The notes beneath the pieces were generated by a model that searched no databases, had not been told where the DNA came from, and saw only the letters and a list, made by a program, of their open reading frames with translations. A DNA stretch of 64,000 nt, from the NCBI RefSeq assembly GCF_012489685.1, contig NC_080044.1, positions 23,788,369 through 23,852,368 of the forward strand, written 5' to 3'. The DNA is from Lotus japonicus (taxonomy: Eukaryota; Streptophyta; Magnoliopsida; Fabales; Fabaceae). Shown in pieces: positions 10,854-22,627 of the stretch (position 1 is the first letter of the stretch; the number at the start of each line of letters is the position of its first letter). The translations under genes were made by a program, and so were the position numbers.

Positions 10854-12230
10854 ATGGAAACTCGCTGTCGTCGACGCAACGAGATGCTGGAGCAGAGGTG
10901 CGGTTCTCCACCGCTCCGCGTGAGGGGAAGGTCGCGACCCGAGGAGGTTTGTCGCGAGCAACCCGAGCAACCGACTCCTCCTCCGCCTCCGCCGCCACCT
11001 CCTCCTCCTTCTCCGATAGCTCCATTACCTTCTTCACCTTCATAGCAAGGATCTCCAGCACCCTCGCCAGAGGTCTCAAGAGGTGGATCGTCGTTGCCTC
11101 AAGCTCCGATCACTCATAGAGGTTGGAGACGTCTGATCCGTAACGTTGATGACATACGGCAGCGGAATGATTACTTGCATGAGCAGTTAGAATATTATCG
11201 CCTTGGCCAGCAAGACGAAGAAGAGCGGGAAGCAGAGGCCGTAGCAGTGTTTGAGCCGTTTTCGGCGGCGGTGAGGTAAGTAGACATACCGGACAATATG
11301 AAAAATCTTGTTCTGGAGACGTATAGTGGAAAGACCGATCCGAAGGATCATCTTCTTTACTTCAACACGAAGATGGTGATAAATGCAGCTTCTGATGCGG
11401 TGAAATGCAGGATGTTTCCATCAACGTTCAAAGGCACGACGATGGCTTGGTTCACGACTTTGCCTCGTGGATCCATTACAAATTTTCGCGACTTCTCATC
11501 GAAGTTCCTTGTTCAGTTCTCCACGAGCAAGATCAAGCAGGTAACGATCGACGATCTGTACAACGTTTGCCAATCAGAAGAGGAAACTCTGAAACAATAT
11601 GTGAGGCGGTTAAGTGCAGCATCTGTTAAGATCGAAGAGTCGGAACCGCCCACCTGTGCGCGCGCTTTCAAGAATGGACTGCTGCCGGAAAAGTTGAACA
11701 GTAAGCTAAGTCGCAAGCCAGCACGATCGATGGCGGAAGTCCGCGCTCGGGCGAACACCTACATCTTAGATGAGGAGGACGGCGCTTTCAAGAGAAAGCG
11801 TGCAAAAGCGGAAATGGATGGAGGTCAGAGGGACATATCGCCAGCAAGCAAACAAAGTCAGGAGAAAGGAGAAAGTAGTAAGCGAAGGGACAAGAAAGCA
11901 AAGCCAGTGGAAAAGTTTGCAAAGGAGCAGCTCTATCCAAAGAAGGAAAGTTTTGAAAGTCGGCGCCCGTGGCGTCAAGCCGATTCTCGCCGGCGAGATT
12001 AGTCGGGCAAAAGTCTGAACGCACATTTGACAAAACTACTCCGGGAGGTCAAGGCAACGCACGCAGTCGAAGAGGGCGAGAGGAAAGTCAACCCGCCTCG
12101 GGCGGCGATAGATAAAACCAGGTGGTGTGAGTACCATCGCTCGGCGGGTCATGACAACGGAGACTGCTTCACGTTGAAAAACGAGATTGAAAGGCTAATC
12201 AGGGCGGGACGCTCACAACTGAATGATTGA
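10854..12230 (+). pseudogene. T1 gag (retrotransposon gag domain and zinc knuckle-like motif)
   Basis: Gag packages the element RNA into cytoplasmic particles. The frame starts at the ATG of 'METRCRRRNEMLEQR', passes a proline-rich stretch, then a Retrotrans_gag core (PF03732-like) at 11298-11760 with 'YSGKTDPKDHLLYFNTKM' and 'FRDFSSKFLVQFS', then a knuckle-like 'WCEYHRSAGHDNGDCFTLK'. In-frame stops sit at 11043 (TAG), 11277 (TAA), 12000 (TAG) and 12228 (TGA). T2 reads through the second position with a glutamate codon, so that stop at least is decay. Gag and protease are in one frame, as expected for a Gag-Pro polyprotein. Confidence 0.85.
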
Positions 12231-13859
12231 GGTGACCGCTGGCAAGGCGATCCACAACAGGGGAATCGACATAAGGGAAACCGTCAAAAGAATGATCGCG
12301 GGAGGGACCACCGTCGTCAGACACCAACAGCGGACAAGAGGGAGACACCGACGACAAGAAAGAAAGGAGCTGAAGAAACCTTCAACAAAGACCTTGAACC
12401 GCCGGTTGGGACGATAAATAGAATTTCCGGGGTCTTCGGCGGTGGCGGTGACACGCCATCGGCGAGACGCAGGCATGTGGGGGCGGTGACGTCAGTGTTA
12501 GAGTTTTCAACCCCATTCGGTTTGCAGCACCCTGACATAGTGATATCGTCGGCATATTTTGAGGGGGTTAAGACACATAAGGATGATCATGTGGTAGTAA
12601 TGGTAAGGATCAATAGTTTCAATGTGCGAAGAGTGCTCTTGGACCAGGGAAGTTCTGCGGGTATCATCTATGGTGACGCGTTTGACCAGTTGGGGTTAAC
12701 AGATAAAGACCTGATGCCGTACTCCAGGACTTTGGTAGGCTTCTTAGGGGAACAGGTCTGGGTGCGCGGCTACCTAGATTTGGACACGGTTTTTGGCATT
12801 GATGAGAACGCCAAGCTTTTGCGCGTAACGTATTTGGTTTTGCAGGTCGTGGCATCGTACAACGTCATCATTGGCCGGAATACGCTAAATCGCCTCTGCG
12901 TTGTGATATCAACAACTCATCTAGCGGTGAAGTACCCGTTAACCTGCGGTAGGATAGGTAAGATCGCGGTCGATCAGAGGCGGGCGAGGGAATGCTACAA
13001 CAACTGCCTTAGTTTATATGGGAAGAAGGGAGCTAGCGATGGGCACAGATGTCATGAGATTGAGATCTGGGATAGTGATCAAGGTCAGAAAGGTGTGCAG
13101 GGCCAAGGCCATGACGACGCGGGAATACTGGTACGACGGATCCATGAAAGGAGTGAGAGACTGAGGAGTTGTCGGAATCAGGAAAGGCTAGATGGCAGGA
13201 CGGGAAGAGATGGGCAATTCACCGACGCTCATGCGAACGTAATTGGAGATTTGGAAATGCACAAATTCAGCAGAGGAGTGCTGGCGATTGAGCCCAGGCT
13301 TACGGTTAGTCAGGAAATGCGCCTAGAGAAGTTGGTGGAGGACAATTTTGAGCTCTTTAGTTGGAGTTAGAAGGATACAACGTTTTGGGGATTGCCCAGG
13401 TTCAGGAAGCCGATTCTTTTGGGCGCACGCCGGGAGGAGACCGGAGAAAAGAGGGTAATGATGTAAGGCATGGCTCAGCTGAATTTGCAGCAGGATGGCG
13501 GTGAATGGAGCGAATGGGAAAAATTTGAGCAACCCCAGGGCGGGCCGAAGAAAGTAGGAACACGGAGCCAAGCACACCGTCGCCGGAGCAAGGGGAAGGA
13601 GAAGGCAGGGTATTGGAAACCAGTAGGGACTGCGATTTTTAAACTTTCAGGGGCGGCTTGCCACAACAAGCGAGGAAACGAGTTGGGTAAAGATCCCCTC
13701 TACCGTGGAGCGACCGGGCGAGAAAACTGGTCTCACGAGGGCAAAGAGTGGGAGGCGAGCACATCGGGTCTGAGCGCGAGCAATGGCGTGACAGGCAGGA
13801 GCGTAGCAAAGGACAAAAATAAAGATGTACTCTTTTTCTCCATCACGGGAGTTTTTTAA
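12231..13859 (+). pseudogene. T1 protease and residual pol tail; RT and integrase absent
   Basis: In the same frame as gag, residues from 12477 on form a retropepsin: 'VLLDQGSSAGIIYGDAF' holds the active-site D-x-G and 'YNVIIGRN' the conserved flap-side motif. The frame goes on to 'EDNFELFSW', where autonomous elements enter reverse transcriptase, but the tail that follows is basic and lacks YxDD, RNase H and integrase motifs. In-frame stops at 13368 and 13467 interrupt the tail, which otherwise stays open to 13859. T2 diverges from autonomous elements at the same point, so the loss predates both copies. Confidence 0.8.
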
Positions 13860-14450
13860 TGAGGCATCCCTCAAATGTGAAAAATCTTTTACAATCAAAT
13901 ACAAAAGAATATTCTCAGCAATACTCCTAATTTACAACTGAATTATCACGGTCGCCTCGTGGGAAAAATTCCCTGAAGGTGGCGATCCCAACACAACCTT
14001 GATGTCTGGGGATCGCTCTGGAAAGTCCGGCGCTAACCGCTGCCACTCGTTGGCGACGTGTGCGGATAAGCTTCTTATCCCAAAAGTCTCCCCGAAATAT
14101 GGGCGAGCAAAAGCCTCCCTGAAATATGGGCGAGCAAAAACCTCCCCGAAATATGGGCAAGCACTCATAACTAGGCTAAGCCTCGGGCAACCCACATGGC
14201 CATTGAGACCCCAGCCACCGTAAGACCTCGCCAGGAAAAAACTAGCAAGACTGAGCAAAAGTCTTAGTTAAAAAACCCGGCACACATTCAAAGTCGTCAA
14301 ACGAAATTCAAACTTAAAATCGTTAAACAAACGCAAAGGCAAAATACGGCTAGGCGATGAGTAAGAGAAAAACAGAAGGAGTTGCAATAAACTTTCATTA
14401 ATAACTAGCCTCGTTGGGCAATAAAAAATTACAAAAGTGGTAAGGGAATA
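13860..14450 (+). other. T1 noncoding region with 27-bp tandem repeats
   Basis: This lies between the pol remnant and the T2 insertion. At about 14087-14160 the unit CTCCCCGAAATATGGGCGAG plus seven bases occurs three times; a shorter, diverged version is in T2 near 17768-17815. Tat-type elements often carry tandem repeats after pol. No ORF is supported. Confidence 0.65.
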
Positions 14451-14772
14451 TGGACTGGGCGAGACCCTAGGGTCCCTCGCCCAGGCGCGCCAGCCCAGGG
14501 CGACGTGCAAGCCAGGATATTGGGCCTTCTCCCGGGAGGCCCAACTGGCCCATTAAGAGAAATTAGGGGCACCAAGCCCATTCCCCAAATCTATAAATAA
14601 GCGACGATTACCAATTGTAAAGGACTCTTAGGCCATTTGAGAAATAAAAGCTTGAAATTCAGTTACTTTCTCTCTCTAAGCGGTTACGCTCTAAACTCTC
14701 TCTAGATTCCCACATCATATGATCTTTTCACTATGGGTACCATACCTCATCTCTATGTTCTTGGATAGAACA
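14451..14772 (+). repeat. 5' LTR of T2 (322 bp)
   Basis: It starts TGGACTGGGCGAGACC and ends GGATAGAACA. The TATA box TATAAATA is at 14592-14599. The primer site TGGCGCCGTCTGTGGGGA follows at 14775. Confidence 0.92.
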
Positions 14773-14911
14773 TTTGGCGCCGTCTGTGGGGACCGGTAGA
14801 CTTCGATTCCCGGACTACGTGGATTGTGATTTGTTCAAGAGAAATCTGATTTTCTTTGCAATTTTACTTCGATTTTTGGATTTTCGGTGAAACTCTAGTC
14901 ATCCGACAGAA

Positions 14912-16131
14912 CTTGATTGAGTCGCGTCGCCGCCGACGCAACGAAGAGCTGGAGCAGAGGCACGGCTCCCCACCACATCGCGTAAGAAGGAGGTTGCGCC
15001 GTGAAGAGGTGCACTGTGCACGAGGTGTCGACGTCAGACTATCGCCTCAAGCAGTGGGGTGAAGAAGTGAGGGAAGCCGAGGCCGTCGCGAAGTTCGAGC
15101 CGTTCTCAGCGGCGGTGAGAGAGGTGGCTATACCGGATGACATGAGGAGCCTGGTTTTGGTAGCGTACAGCGGGCAAACTGATCCAAAGGATCACTTGCT
15201 TTATTTCAATATGAAGATGGCGATAAGCGCTGCTTCCGATGCAGTGAAGTGCAGGATGTTCCCATCCACACTTAAGGGCGCGGTGACGACTTGGTTTATG
15301 GCTTTGCCAAGGGAATCTATAGCAAAGTTTCGCGACTTCTCGTCGCAATTCCTTATTCAGTTCTCTGCAAGCAAGATCGAGCTGGTAACAATTGAAGATC
15401 TGTATGACATTCGGCAGATGGACCGAGAAACTTTGAAGCAATAAGTAAAGCGGTATAGTGATGCGTCCAGGAAGATCGAGGAGTCGGAGCCTCAGGCATG
15501 CGCGCGCGCTTTTAGAAATGGATTGCTGCCGGGAAAGCTTAACAGCAAGCTGAGTCGAAAACCAGCGCACTCGATGACAGAGGCTCGCGCCCTGGCGAGT
15601 GCCTACATCCTAGAAGAGGAGGACGACGCATTTAAGAGGAAACGGCTAAAGGCGGAAAAAATAAGCGGCCGAAGAAATGTGTCGCTGGTGGGAAAATGGA
15701 TACGGAGAAAGGAAACAAATAGTACGTCTGTTGAGTAATTCGAAGGGAAGCAACCCTGTTCGAAAAAGGAGGACGTTGAGGGCCTACGCCCACGGCGAAC
15801 AACCAGCCCTCGCCGGCGTGGGAGGCCAAAGAGGTGCTCGAACGAAGAATTGACAAAGTTGCTCCCAGAGGTGGAGGTCACGCAAGCAGTCGAGGTGGAA
15901 GGTCGGACAAGATGGTGCGAATATCACCATTTGGAAGGCCATGACACCAGTGATTGTTTCACGCTGAAAGGCAAAGTCGGAAGGCTGATCAGAGCGAGGC
16001 GATCACAAGCAGCAGACGCGAATCGGACAAGGACCAACAGGGCGGCCGTCGGCGAGCGCCAGCAGCAGGCAGGAAGAGAACAAAGGTGGCAAAGAAGAAA
16101 GGAGCCGAATAAACTTTCTACAGCGATGTAA
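14912..16131 (+). pseudogene. T2 gag, deleted and broken
   Basis: This is homologous to T1 gag. The T1 start-codon position is lost: the sequence reads TTGATTGAGTCG where T1 has an ATG. The proline-rich part and much of the N-terminal helix region are deleted, so only about 35 codons precede the 'EAEAVAKFEPFSAAVR' block. The gag core (15106-15640) is well conserved ('YSGQTDPKDHLLYFNMKM'). The knuckle-like motif 'WCEYHHLEGHDTSDCFTLK' is at about 15913-15970. Stops at 15442 and 15736 and a single-base deletion near 16110 disrupt it. Confidence 0.8.
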
Positions 16132-16139
16132 AATCGTCA

Positions 16140-17399
16140 GTTGAAACGATCAACACAATCTCAGGAGGCTTCGACGAGAGCGGCAGCAGGTCCACGGCGA
16201 GACGAAAGCATGAGAAGGCGGTAGGATCGGTACAAGAGTATCCGACCCCGTTTGGCTGTCGACACCCAGATATAGTGATATCGTCGACAGATTTTTAGGG
16301 GATTAAGACGCACAAAGACGATCTAGTGGTGGTAATGGTAAGAATCAATGGCTTTAACGTGCAAAGAGTGCTTCTAGACCAGGGCAGTTCCGCAAATATC
16401 ATTTACGGAGATTCGTTTGATCAGTTGGGATTAACAGATAAGGATTTAAAGTCGTACATGGGGATCCTAGTAGGTTTCTCTGGGAAGCAGGACCAGGTGC
16501 GCGAGTACGTGGATTTGTTTACGGTCTTTGGGGTTGGCGAAAACGCTGAGCTTCTACGCATAAGGTATTTGGTCTTGCAGGTTGTGGCGGCATACAATGT
16601 CATCATAGGGCGGAACACATTGAATCGTCTCTGCGCAGTGATATCAACGGCTCACCTGGCGGTAAAGTACCCCCTGATTTGCGGTAAAGTAGGGAGACTC
16701 ACAGTAGATCAGCGATGGGCAAGAGAATGCTACAACAAATGCCTTAGTTTATATGGTAAGAAGGGAGTTAATGATGGGCACAGGTGTCATGAAATTGAAG
16801 TCTCTAAGGGCGGATGGGAACAGCCAGCTGCACAGGACCAAAGCGCCGCGAGAAGGCGTGAGCAGTCGATCAGCGAAAGCATAAAAAGGTCAAGAAAAGA
16901 TCGAAGTCAGGACAGAGAAAGCCGAGAGACAGGGCAGAATGAACAATCTACTTGCACTATTGATAAGAGGCGTTGGGAGAATTGGGATATGGACGCATCC
17001 AGTAGGGGCGTGCTAACAATTGAGCCCAGGCTTATCGCCGAGCAGGAGGGGCGCCTGGATAGATTTGTAGAGGACAACGTGGACCTATTTAGCTGGGAAC
17101 AAGACGAGGCAACGCTCCGAAGGTTGCCCACATTTAACAGGCCAGTACAGTTGGCGGGAAGGAAGGTGAAAAGGGCAGAGCTAAAGAGGGCAGGTAGGGA
17201 GGTTGGTCTGGCTCAGGGTAACTGGAAGATGGAGGAAGAAGGGGATCAGTCACAATGCCGTCAGGATAAGAGAAGGAATAATATGAAGTGCGAGAACCCA
17301 GCGGAGGCCGCGGGTATGAGGCCAACAAAGGCGAACCAGCGCGTCGGGCGAGAGAACGAGCTAGGAAAGCCTCCTTTCTACTATAGAGTCGTCGAGTAG
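16140..17399 (+). pseudogene. T2 protease and pol tail; RT and integrase absent
   Basis: The retropepsin region reads 'VLLDQGSSANIIYGDSF' with an intact D-x-G, and the frame is open from 16326 to 17399. A TAG at about 16297 lies just upstream. After 'EDNVDLFSWEQDEA' the sequence passes into the same basic tail as T1 instead of reverse transcriptase. A second stop-rich stretch up to 17500 aligns with the T1 tail ending in a 'DKNKD/GQK' region. Confidence 0.8.
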
Positions 17400-19081
17400 G
17401 GCGACGAGCTGAAGGATGGGGTGTTAGGTGTGGTGCTCTGATCAAGGGAGTCGGCGACAGAACAATGGCGCGTCAAGGAGACTGAAGAACTAGGACAAAA
17501 ATAAAGATGCACTTTCTTTCTCCACCACAAGAGTTTTTTAACGAGGCATCCCTCGAATGTAAAACCTTTTTACAAATCAAATATACAATGATATTCTCAG
17601 CAATACTCCTAACCCTCAACTGAATTGAGACGACAGCCTGGTGGGAAAAAATCCCTGAAGGTGGCGATCCCAACACGACCTTGATGTCTGGGGATCGCTC
17701 CGGAAAGTCCGGCGCTGACCATAGCCACCCGTTGGCGACGTGTGCAGATAAGCATCTTATCCCAAGAACCTCCCCGAAATATGGGCGAGTCAAGTCTCCC
17801 CGAAACGCGGGCGAGCATTTTTAACCTGGCCAAGCCTTGGGCAACCCACATGGCCATTGGGTCTCGAGCAACCATAAGCCCCCGCCTAATATGGCTGGTG
17901 GGCCACACCTGATCTTACGGGAAAAGCGTGTGAACCAAGCCTCGGTCAAAGACTGAGCAAAAGTCCTAGTTATACCCTGCACACTCTCAAGGTTAGTCAC
18001 GCGAAACTCGGATTCAAGCACTGGAGACATGGGCGAAATGACAACGTAACATAGGGCGGGACACGTAGCGAGTTGCCAGACTCGCTCGTCCATTCATTCA
18101 TTCATTTATTCATTCATTCATTTATTCATTCACTATATATTTGCTCGTTTATTCATTAAAGCATGCAATCATAAAAAAAATATTTTATTCATTAAAGCCA
18201 GTTGAGTACATTCAAAATGGAGGATTCATCCTCATTACATGATATCGATCTAGCATTGCTGCTAGCTGCCTATCTAAGATACGCCTCTGAAATATCAGCT
18301 GGGCCATCTCATTTTTGCACTCTTCCTTTCGCTACTCTGTGTCGTCTTTTCGGAGATCCAGTTCCCATTCCCAACCACCAATCTGTCTGGTGATTTCAGC
18401 CTCCTCTTGGAGGATCCCGCCTAGCTCCTCCACATATTCCATAAAGATACGAATGGCCGCATCTAGAACCGGATTCAACTCCATTGCCAACAGCCGACAG
18501 ACTAGCTGACGGATGTGGCCTACTGACGTCCTTCGGTAGTACAATGCGGCATACAGGTTCTTGCTCGAAATCTCTTTCTCTCAATTCGTTCAGAGCTCTC
18601 TCATAGTTTGCCATGTATGATTCTTTTCAAGTTTGTTCCTCTCCCTCAGATAGCCCTGATATTTATATTCATGGAACGCTTGCTAGCATTTAACATTGAA
18701 ACACCTTCCCGAGACTCTGTTACCAAGGTCATCTTTGAATGTCTTAAATTCACTTTGCCAGTGGTAAACGATGATCCTCTGTTTGGATTAAAGGATCAGG
18801 CGTTTCGGGAATCAAAGTCAGGAATTTGCAGGTTGGTTGACCCGCGCGTTCGCAGTCCAAGGGTTCCCTTAGCGTGTTACATGCGGCTTACACGAGCCAG
18901 GTCACTAGGACTCATGATGGGCATGGCTCCAACGGGGAGGGTCGGGGACCCGAACTTTGTTGCAGCCGACTTACTTAGTTAAAAATAAAGTAATAAACAA
19001 GATGTAGAGCGAAATCACAAAGGGAGCTCAGAATCTTCATTGCAAGAGGACAGGAAAATGAATTGTCGTTACATGGCTGAT
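17400..19081 (+). other. T2 noncoding region with tandem repeats and a CATT microsatellite
   Basis: Sequence up to about 17900 matches T1 13800-14230, including two diverged copies of the 'CCCCGAAATATGGGCGAG' repeat at 17768-17815. An interrupted CATT/TTTATT microsatellite lies at 18089-18160. The rest, to the aORF stop at 19082, has no supported ORF on either strand. Confidence 0.55.
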
Positions 19082-21305
19082 TTAAGGATTATTAACATCT
19101 TTATCTTGCTCTACGTCTTCTTCGTTCAGGAAACGCTCGGCGACGAGGCCGGGAGGATCGTCAGGACTGACCAATCCGGCAGGAGTCACCTTCTTGAATG
19201 CTCCCATCTGGCTGAGATCAATTTGGGGTGGAGGCGTTGAACTTGGGTTTTGGCGAGGAAGAAACCACGACCGCGCTCGAAAACAGTTGCAGCAACGACA
19301 TCTGACTTCATCTTTTCTTCTAAGGCCTTCGCGTCAGACTGGGCCTTTGCTGCAGACAGAGCCTCATTTTTCTTCGCCAGTTTAGTACGAAGGGTTTCAA
19401 GTTCCTCGCCCATTGAAGAGATGGCTTAATCCTGGGAGGCCACCAAATCTTCCTTCGCGTCGGACTCTAACTTCGCCTCCTGCTGGAGTTTTGCAAGGGC
19501 CCCTTCCAGTTCCGAAATATTTTCGTCTCGAAACTCCAAACTAACTTCAGAACGGCTAATCTGCTCGGCCAACCCTTTGGAAAAGGAGGCTTCTTGGGAG
19601 GCTAGCTTGGCAAGAAGCGCCTTGCGCTCCTCAAGGAATCCAGTGTTGAGGGCGCGAAGGTGGGCCACCTCCGACTGTAGCGCCTCGGCGACTTTGCTGG
19701 ACCACTTATAACGATGGAAAGCATGGAGCACTGTCGCCAAAGCACCCTCAGACACTCTATCTAAGCCCTGTTGTTGAACCACTTCGTCCATCCTCACGAC
19801 TTGCGCCGGTGTCAAGGATAAGGAAAATGGCAATCCCTGGTTTACAGAACTTGGGGGCGGAGGCGAATTGCGACCCAAGGGTGACGGTGGCCGTAAACGA
19901 GCAGATGGTGTTCAGCTTTGACCGGAGAGTGGCGGGACAACCGTCCCCTCATGGGGCGATCTACCAACAGGATCACCCCAGGCGTTGAGCGAAGAAGCTG
20001 GAGTCACCTTGGGGGGTCCGCTGGGCTGAGCCGCCTTAAGAGTCTCCTCGGGACCATGAAAAGCTGTGGTGGTAGCGGGGACGCTCTCCCCACCAGAGGA
20101 AGAGGTAGTAGTCAAGGGGTGTGGCTTCTTGGGGGCGGTCGGGAGGCTCCCTCGCCAAGAGCCCGTTTTCCACTTTCACCCGCCAGGGCTGTTGAAGAAG
20201 ATGTTTTGTCGCCCTTCAGGTTGACCCGGGGGTGGAATGGGATGTTCTTTTTCTTTTCAAAGGCGGCCAGAAGGTCATCACTAGCGAAATTCATCTTCCC
20301 TGAAACGAAGGGCAACAAAATAGTCAGCAAGGGGTAAGAAGTGTAAAGTAAACAAGGGATAAGGGACGAAGCAGGGAAGGGACAAGAAAACCTAAGTAAG
20401 CGGGAGTTGATGAAATTATAGCTTTAACAATCACACGAGAGCAGTCTAAGACCAGGAGTTTAGCTAGGAAGCTGATAACGACTTTGTCCTCAGGAGTTAG
20501 AGAATCCTCAGGTGGGTCGACTACCGGGGATACTTCTTGGGTCCAGTAGGAGGGAAATCGGGCGGTACTATCCCTCAGGGTAAAAATCTCGGGGTATTCT
20601 TGAGATACCACGATCTTAAAATACCTTCGGGCGAGGTCGGTGGTGATTGTGGGCCAAAAGGGGTTGAAGCGCTGGCGGTTGGGTCTAGCTTCCAGGGAGA
20701 CCCAGCTGCGTGGTGGTGAAGGTTGGGCGGACGCCCCATAGAAGTAAAAGAAGTGAGAGGGTTCGGGCTCTTGCTGGATTGCGTCGCAGAGGATTTCAAA
20801 GCATCGCAGGAAAGCCCAGCTGTTGGGGTGAAGCTGACACAGAGCGATGTTGATACTACGCAACACGGAGCAAACAAACGGAGAGAAGGGAAACCTGATT
20901 CCCAAACTTGTGAACATGTACTCGTACACGTAGAAGAAGTGAGGGTGATTCACGAGGTGGTCAGGGAGGCGAAGCCAAGGGCGCTCGGAGGCTGAGCAAT
21001 CGCCATAGTACATAATGTTGTCAAGAGGTTTCTCGTGACAAAACCCACCAGACTTTGCGGAAATTTCGCAGATGGAGGACCACTGCTCTAAACTGGACGG
21101 TTGGTTAGGAACTGTCCCGGCTGGGAGGCCCCTTACTGTAGGAACTGGCAAGGATTCTGAAGACTTAGCTCGGAAAGCGACAATGTCTTTTTTATCGAGC
21201 GGAACTCCCCCAGGGGGGGGAGGGGTCGACAGGGGGAACATACAGTAAGGGGGTGGCAACGGTGACATTGCGGTTGGAGTTCTTGGCTCGGCGCTTTGAA
21301 GCCAT
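19082..21305 (-). pseudogene. T2 antisense accessory ORF (aORF), two exons
   Basis: The most complete aORF reads on the minus strand from ATG at 21305 to TAA at 19082. Exon 1 (21305-20392) holds a basic N-terminus, a proline-rich linker, 'GVPLDKKDIVAF' and the domain with 'HPHFFYVYEYMF', 'QLHPNSWAFLRCFEILCDA', 'SWVSLEARP' and 'DSTARFPSYWT', assigned to PF04195. The intron (20391-20300, 92 bp) has a TTAG|GT donor and TTTCAG acceptor. Exon 2 opens 'KMNFASDDLLAAFEKKK' and is mostly coiled coil, closing with 'GRGFFLAKTQ' and 'SPDDPPGL'. Lesions: a frame change in the C-run near 21220, frame breaks around 19900-20115, a TAA near 19428 and a frame change near 19215. The function is unknown; a DNA-binding or particle-associated role is only a guess. 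Confidence 0.75.
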
Positions 21306-21483
21306 TAAAGGAAAGGGCCCAGGAAGTGAAAATTACTTTGAAGTTGTAAAGACTCACCGGGAGAAAGGGCGGCGCGTGGGGCGCTGTGAGAACTGAGGCA
21401 ATGGCCTGTTGAAGGGGTTTCGCACGTAAAAAGGGTGGCCAAGAGTTGGGGTTGTGAAAGGAGTAAGGGATGGGGAAACATCG

Positions 21484-21490
21484 TCTTTAT
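21484..21490 (-). promoter_or_regulatory. Candidate TATA box for aORF
   Basis: On the minus strand CCTATAAAGAC lies about 180 bp upstream of the aORF start in T2. T0 has CCTATAAGGAC at a similar place (about 9443). T1 has a TTTAAAT box near 41260. This suggests that aORF is transcribed from its own antisense promoter in the region before the 3' LTR. It is inferred from position and sequence only. Confidence 0.4.
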
Positions 21491-22060
21491 AGGAGGGGGA
21501 TGATGATGATTGAGGGGAAACGTGCGAGGGAGTGCTGTGGGCAGTTGAGAAACGTGGAGGGAAGGTGGAAAATCGTGCACCGTACCGACGGAGAAATGGT
21601 TGCAGTTGGGGGATTTCGGGGAGTGGGAATGGCGCAATAAATGGAAACTGCAGCAGTTGAAGCTAATTGGTTCAAATTCAAACTGACAGGCTTTTGTGGG
21701 GATTCGAGGGGACGTTTCAAGGAAGGCAGTTGGGATTCTGCAGTCCTCTGCTGCCACGTGGCATAGGCTCAATGCGTGTCAAGCCACCGCGACTCTAACA
21801 CATGCATGACTGCAACTGGGCGAGAGCACCAAGCGTTATTGATGGTTGTCGCCACCAGCCCACTTGTGTACTCGAGAGACCGAAGAAACTTGCTAAGAGA
21901 ACCAAAATTAGTCTTAGGCTCTAGTTGTCAAGCCATGTTGGCAATTGTTTTAAGTCATTAGGCTTTGGCATTAGTTAGTTTACTCATGATCGTCGCCTCA
22001 GGTTTCTTCTTAAAGACACACTCAGCTCTCATGCGTCGAGCTCGGTGTCTTGTGGACTTG

Positions 22061-22380
22061 TGGACTGGGCGAGACCCTAGGGTCCCTCGCCCAGGCGCGC
22101 TAGCCTAGGGCGACGTGTAAGGCAGGATATTGGGCCTTCTCCCGGGAGGCCCAACTGGCCCATTAAGAGAAATTAGGGGCGCCAAGCCCATTCCCCAAAT
22201 CTATAAATAAGGGACGGTTACCAATTGTAAAGGACTCTTAGCTCATTTGAGAAATAAAAGCTTGAAATTCAGTTACTTTCTCTCTCTAAGCGGTTACACT
22301 CTAAACTCTCTCTAGATTCTCACATCACGATCCTTTCACTATGGGTACCGTACCTCATCTCTATGTTCTTGGATAGAACA
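22061..22380 (+). repeat. 3' LTR of T2 (320 bp)
   Basis: It pairs with 14451-14772 and has the same ends. TATAAATA lies about 140 bp in. The 755 bp before it (21306-22060) are noncoding and match the corresponding regions of T0 and T1, ending in the shared 'ctcggtgtcttgtggacttg' just before the LTR. Confidence 0.92.
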
Positions 22381-22423
22381 GAATAAATACAAGTAGTCAG
22401 ACTGCATTGATGTTTTCTTTGTT

Positions 22424-22627
22424 TTATTTTTCTCTTGCATTTTCAGCAGCCAAGAAGTACTCTGCATTGAAGCCTGGGGGATCATTAGGGTCGATCAAAC
22501 ACTCGGAGGTAACTCTCTTGAAGGCCCCTATCCCGCTAAGGTCTAGTCCTTTATAAAGATGTTGGACCTGGGCTTTCGCAAGGAAGAAACCGCAACCGCG
22601 CTCTTCCACGGCCTCAGCAACGGCTTA
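22424..22627 (-). pseudogene. T1 aORF, C-terminal end
   Basis: The minus strand holds the last 60 or so codons of T1 aORF: 'VEERGCGFFLAKAQVQHLY', 'GIGAFKRVTSE', 'DPNDPPGFNAEYF', ending in TAA at 22424. The Sirevirus-like element is inserted directly upstream. The matching codons continue at 37621, on the far side. Confidence 0.8.

Larger units (their letters stand above)
14451..22380 (+). mobile_element. T2: complete non-autonomous gypsy (T family), 7.9 kb
   Basis: T2 has LTRs at 14451-14772 and 22061-22380 and a perfect GAATA duplication (14446-14450 and 22381-22385). It is inserted in the noncoding region of T1. Order: LTR, tRNA-Asp-like primer site, gag, protease, noncoding region, antisense aORF with intron, noncoding region, LTR. 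No reverse transcriptase or integrase sequence is found in either strand. Hand comparison of its LTRs gives about 14 substitutions in 320 bp and a 2-bp indel. Confidence 0.92.
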
